Positions 60,426 through 64,000 of a stretch of DNA of 64,000 bases are shown here, one piece after another. Numbering within the stretch: position 1 is the stretch's first letter; every line of letters starts with the position of its first letter. Source of the DNA: Triplophysa rosa. Its lineage: Eukaryota > Chordata > Actinopteri > Cypriniformes > Nemacheilidae. A model generated the notes under the pieces. That model was not told the origin of the DNA. It ran no database searches and was given only the letters and a program-made list of their open reading frames with translations. The DNA is taken from contig NC_079891.1 in the NCBI RefSeq assembly GCF_024868665.1, positions 36,212,773 through 36,276,772 on the forward strand, in the 5' to 3' direction. The position numbers and the translations under genes are program-made.

Positions 60426-61834
60426 TGTAACAATGTCCACTGATGACAGACGAATCCAAATGAAAATGAAATGTGCAAAAGGTTTAATATAAAAAAGGTG
60501 CAGTCAGGAACAGAAGGTATCCACAAATCAAGGTAATCCAATGAGAACATCCATGGAAGAAGGTAAGACACAAAAATATTACTTTACATTAATACTGGAC
60601 AAAGAACAATGGGCAAAGGAAAGTACATATAGTGTCCGGATGATGGGGTGCAGGTGTGGAAGTCAATGATCTCTGATGAGGGACAGGTGCAGGCAAGTGC
60701 GGATTAACGCACAGGTTTAGGCTGCAGCCAAGGGGCCCCACCTGTTTAGGGGCCTCTGATTGGATTATTTATTTTGAATTTACTTCAGCGCGAATAAAAA
60801 ATAGACCCTCATTGGCCCATAAGAAATATAACAAAAATAAGCGGGTGATTGGATAGATGTTTCATTTGGGTCACATCTGTCCAATCAGCTGCTGGTGAAA
60901 TCATGTCAATCCTTTTCATTTACGTCACTGCTATTGCTAGACGGCATAGCGGCAAAATGTCCTAAAGAAAGTACAATAGTGGAGCACAAAAATGTAAAAT
61001 ACAAAGGTTAAAAGAACAACGTGACTAAGATAGCAGCAGGAGGACTGGCAGCTCGCATTAACTAACATCGGTGCTGCGGTTGAAAGAACTGCAGCAGGAT
61101 ACGTAGCTGTTGCAGAAGTTAGCTCAGCATGTCATCTGGAATATTTCAGGGAGTTATTCCACAAGGACACGCATATTATACAGGTTGGTTTTTAATTATG
61201 GCTTTGTTTTAATCACAGTTTATGTAATGCACAGTGGTTTGTGTCTCAGTAAAGATCCACCGAGGCGTTATTATTTATAAAACTGGAGCTTGCGCTCTTG
61301 TGGTGTTTGCTGTTGCAAAGTAACCCGGAATGTAGAGGAAACACTGTAGTATTTGATGTGTGTGTCCGAGTGCGATTGTTCTGATGCCACTCGCAGCGGT
61401 GTCTCAGCTTGATTCTATCGAACCCTGGTGCGTTTGCATTCATCTTACGTCATCAAGAACGTGCATGACACATGATAGTAAACAGAACACGGGTCAATTA
61501 TTGTGTTTTTTAATTACTTGATGCTATTATGCGCAACGCAGAGTAAACAACACTTGGTTTTACTGTATGTTTGCTTACCGAGCTTTCTGCTGCTTGCAAA
61601 CAGACTATTTATCAGGACTATTTTTAAATTTGGAAACATCGTATTACCATTCAGACACCTGAAAGCCACCTAAGGGAGGCCTCACCCAAAGAGCAGCCTA
61701 GGGGCCCCTGACCACCTTAATCCGCCCCTGGTTGCAGGCAAAAACAATGAGGGACAGGTGAGGGAGCGTGGCAAAAGAACATCCTTGGGGCAACAATGGG
61801 GAAAACAGGACTAGGGACCAACGGGAGTGTTACA
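60426..61834 (-). repeat. 3' LTR, split by a hAT insertion
   Basis: Plus-strand reading begins TGTAACAATGTCCACTGATG and ends GGGAGTGTTACA. Its two parts, 60426-60693 and 61739-61834, together about 364 bp, align with the intact LTR at 62575-62930. Confidence 0.88.
60694..61730. mobile_element. hAT transposon nested in the LTR
   Basis: 1037 bp with ends CAAGTGCGGATTAACGC and CTTAATCCGCCCCTG. It is flanked by GGTGCAGG (60686-60693) and GTTGCAGG (61731-61738), an 8-bp duplication with one mismatch; the other LTR shows the unoccupied site (GGTGCAGGCAAAAAC). GGGGCCCC-type blocks near both ends relate it to the element at 44603-46336. No intact transposase is present. Confidence 0.88.
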
Positions 61835-61839
61835 GTACT

Positions 61840-62556
61840 CCTCCCTGCCGACCGCACCGGAAGCCTGGAGGGTGCCGGCCGCTCGGGAGATCTGGAGGGA
61901 GCCTGCCGCACCGGAAGCCTGGAGGGTGCCGGCCGCTCGGGAGATCTGGAGGGAGCCGGCCGCTCCGGAAGCCTGGAGGGTGCCGGCTACTCGGGAGGTC
62001 TGGAAGGCGCTGGCCGCTCGGGAGGACTGGAGGGAGCCGGCCGCTCGGGAGGACTGGAGGGAGCCGGCCGCTCGGGAGGCTTGGGGCGAGGAGACGAGGG
62101 TATAGCCATTTCGTCCCTAGACTGCGCCCCCCCCAAAATATTTGGCACAAGTCCAGGGGCTCTAGACCGTCTACAGGACGGGGCTCCGGGCAGACTTTGG
62201 GACGGGGTTCTGGGAAGGCTTCGGGATAGAACTCTGGAAGACCGGGTGGGACCAGCTCGGAACACAGCTGGGCAGCAGACTCAGACGGCTGGGCAGCGAG
62301 CTCTGGCGGCTGGGCAGCAGGCTCAGAGAACCCCGGATTATTGCGGGACTCATCTCTGGTGGAGGACTTCGTGGGGGGGGTGACTTCGTTTGTGTGCCAT
62401 CACAAAGCACGCGTTAAGTGAGCGATCATCCAAGCTCACCTGATGGCTCAGTTCCAGGAAGTCCTCCACGTATCTCTCCAGAGGACGGCCATCCTGGCTG
62501 AGGTGGTATCTCAGATTGTCCTCTGGAGAGATGTTGAGCCGCAAGTAATCCGTCAT
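61840..62556 (-). pseudogene. Gag-like fragment with proline-rich repeats
   Basis: Starts MTDYLRLNISPEDNLRYHLS at 62556 and continues RPLERYVEDFLELSHQVSLD and DRSLNACFVMAHK, the pattern of Ty3/gypsy Gag helices in fish. A frame change follows near 62350. Downstream is a proline-rich segment with about nine 27-nt repeats (61850-62090) encoding SPPERPAPS-type 9-residue units. The nucleocapsid zinc knuckle is not seen. Confidence 0.65.
61850..62090. repeat. 27-bp tandem repeat
   Basis: About nine GC-rich units, each with CTGGAGGG and GCCGGCCGCTCGGGAG cores and alternating variants, giving an apparent 54-bp higher-order period. It lies within the retrotransposon internal region. Confidence 0.9.
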
Positions 62557-62574
62557 TTTATGGGTCCAGTATTC

Positions 62575-62930
62575 TGTAACAATGTCCACTGATGACGGAC
62601 GAATCCAAACGAAAATGAAATGTGCAAGGTTTAGTATAAAAAAGGTGCAGTCAGGAACCAAATGTAAACCACAAAACAAGGTAATCCAATGAGAACATCC
62701 ATGGAACAAGGTAAGACACAAAAACATAACGTTACATTAATACTGGACAAAGAACAATGAGCAAAGGAGAGTACATACAGTGTCCGGATGATGGTGTGAA
62801 GGTCAATGATCTCTGATGAGGGACAGGTGCAGGCAAAAACAACAAGGGACAGGTGAGGGAGCGTGTCAAAAGAACATCCTTGGGGCAACAACGGGGGAAA
62901 ACAGTACTAGGGACCAATGGGAGTGTTACA
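62575..62930 (-). repeat. 5' LTR, intact
   Basis: 356 bp. Plus-strand reading starts TGTAACAATGTCCACTGATG and ends GGGAGTGTTACA; TG...CA ends with a short inverted TGTTACA. Confidence 0.9.
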
Positions 62931-62935
62931 GGCAT

Positions 62936-64000
62936 CGCTGTGAAGAACCTTTTTAGCACCTTTATTTTTAAGAGTGTATGTAAAGTACCCACAAAACAGG
63001 TAAAGACTGATTTTAGTGCTGTGTGGTTTCCAGGGGCGTTTCTATATGGTTGCTAGGGTGTTGTTGTTTGTTGCTGGGTGGTTTCTTACTGATCTAGTAG
63101 CTGAGAAGAGCCCATCCTCCATCTATAGATTTGACCCGGATCCCTCTATCAATGTAAGTGATTATTCACTACAGGATTTTTTCGCTTCTACTGAAAGTAT
63201 GATTAAATACTGTGAGGTTTAATGTTTATTTAACCCTAAAAAAAAGATGCTGGACCTGATAAATACCACAAATTATATTAACTTGAGAATTTACTCATGA
63301 TTGTAAATATAATATTTGGACACACACAATATAAAACTTACTGATGTGTTTTTGTGTGTTTCTCTGTGTCGTGCGTCTACTTTGCATGAAACGCCTCAAT
63401 GCATTTTTTCACATGAAAACACTGTGAGGCTTTTAAATCTTCTTGGTTCCAGTGCTAAAATTACATGCGGTATTAGATGCTTGTGCTGGGCTCGGGCCTG
63501 CAGTCACCGGTCGGCTCTCCGCCTGTCCGACCGGGGGGGTGAATATTGGTGGCGGTTATTAAAATGCCCCCAGAACCTTCATATGTTTTGATGTTCCAAT
63601 GGGCTTAAGAAATTATTCGCATCTGACCCACTTTTGTGTTTTTCAGATGAGACATTGAATATCAAGCAGGAGAATGATGTGAAATAAGAATAAAATCTCT
63701 GAAGGGAAAGCAGAAGACGTGAATCTGGTGTGATGGGTGTGTGCAAGTTCATCTGATGTGAATCTGGTCTGATTGAAAAATTGAAACATTTTGACTCACT
63801 ACAGTGTTGTTCCAAACCTGTTCTAACCTTCATTCTTCTGAACAACACAACGGGAGATCATTTCTGGTTAAGACATAGCAAAACATATTCGTTTTCATTG
63901 TGACCATGGCCGTATCCACCATTGAGTTTTCCATGGTGTGTAATAAAAGTCAACAATTGCCTAATAGGACAAACTGTATTAAGTGCTGCCAATATTGTAG
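62936..64000. other. No gene recognised
   Basis: A TTCCAGGGGCGTTTCTATAT word near 63028 looks like part of a dispersed fish repeat. The rest shows no exon or RNA gene. Confidence 0.35.

Larger units (their letters stand above)
60426..62930 (-). mobile_element. Deleted Ty3/gypsy-like LTR retrotransposon
   Basis: Two similar LTRs surround a 740-bp internal region, and a perfect 5-bp duplication GGCAT flanks the whole (60421-60425 and 62931-62935). It is read on the minus strand. After the 5' LTR comes a TGGACCCA primer-binding-like site (62568 downward), a gag-like start, a proline-rich repeat region and a purine-rich GGCAGGGAGGAG tract just before the 3' LTR. No protease, reverse transcriptase or integrase is present. 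A hAT element is inserted in the 3' LTR. Confidence 0.85.

Noticed and set aside
61768..62383. 153- and 195-residue plus-strand frames with Gly-Arg-Ser repeats
   Set aside because: Antisense to the gag-like region; a by-product of the GC-rich 27-bp repeat.
1..64000. CRISPR array, operon, phage or bacterial gene cluster
   Set aside because: No direct-repeat/spacer pattern or compact gene arrangement; the sequence is clearly vertebrate.

Overview
This is a vertebrate nuclear genome window, almost certainly from a ray-finned fish and probably a cyprinid-like teleost. The evidence is intron-containing genes with GT-AG splice sites, very many short hAT and PIF/Harbinger-type DNA transposons, 5'-truncated L2/CR1-type LINEs with the usual teleost 3' tails, and abundant (CA)n and (ACGC)n microsatellites. 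There is no prokaryotic gene organisation, CRISPR array or operon.

Host genes. Two genes are recognised with confidence and lie head to head. hook3 (minus strand, start codon at 30527, stop at 17027) could be read through 22 coding exons giving 715 residues, against 718 in human HOOK3. rnf170 (plus strand, 31228-33755) could be read through 6 coding exons giving 266 residues. Their start codons are 700 bp apart across a probable bidirectional promoter with a palindromic CRE and an ETS site. The RNF170-HOOK3 neighbourhood also exists on human 8p11, so this is conserved synteny. A third gene on the plus strand, converging on hook3, is represented by at least three phase-compatible exons (4587-4677, 7273-7482, 11168-11253 or -11345). 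I could not identify its family.

Layout. 1-11.4 kb: exons of the unidentified gene, with introns full of nested transposons, including two large inverted-repeat elements. 11.4-17 kb: intergenic DNA and the probable hook3 3' UTR. 17-30.5 kb: hook3, with hAT copies, a TIR element, a microsatellite-flanked MITE and a LINE in its introns. 31.2-33.8 kb: rnf170 with a LINE fragment in intron 4. 34-64 kb: no host exon that I can support. This gene-poor stretch holds transposons and several complex, non-repetitive segments that look like candidate cis-regulatory elements; one contains a perfect RFX X-box palindrome. The mobile elements here include a two-gene PIF/Harbinger transposon (50331-53195) with broken transposase and Myb-like genes, a solo LTR (49455-49827), and a deleted Ty3/gypsy-like LTR element (60426-62930) with a hAT element inserted in one LTR.

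How it fits together. HOOK3 is a dynein-dynactin adaptor and RNF170 is an endoplasmic-reticulum ubiquitin ligase. No functional link between them is shown, only shared promoter DNA. Most of the remaining sequence is a record of successive transposon insertions. For many of these, exact target-site duplications (8 bp for hAT, 3 bp for Harbinger, 4-5 bp for LTR elements) could be read directly. I saw no clearly new biochemical system. The most unusual items are the microsatellite-embedded MITE family, the long inverted-repeat elements and the unidentified gene.
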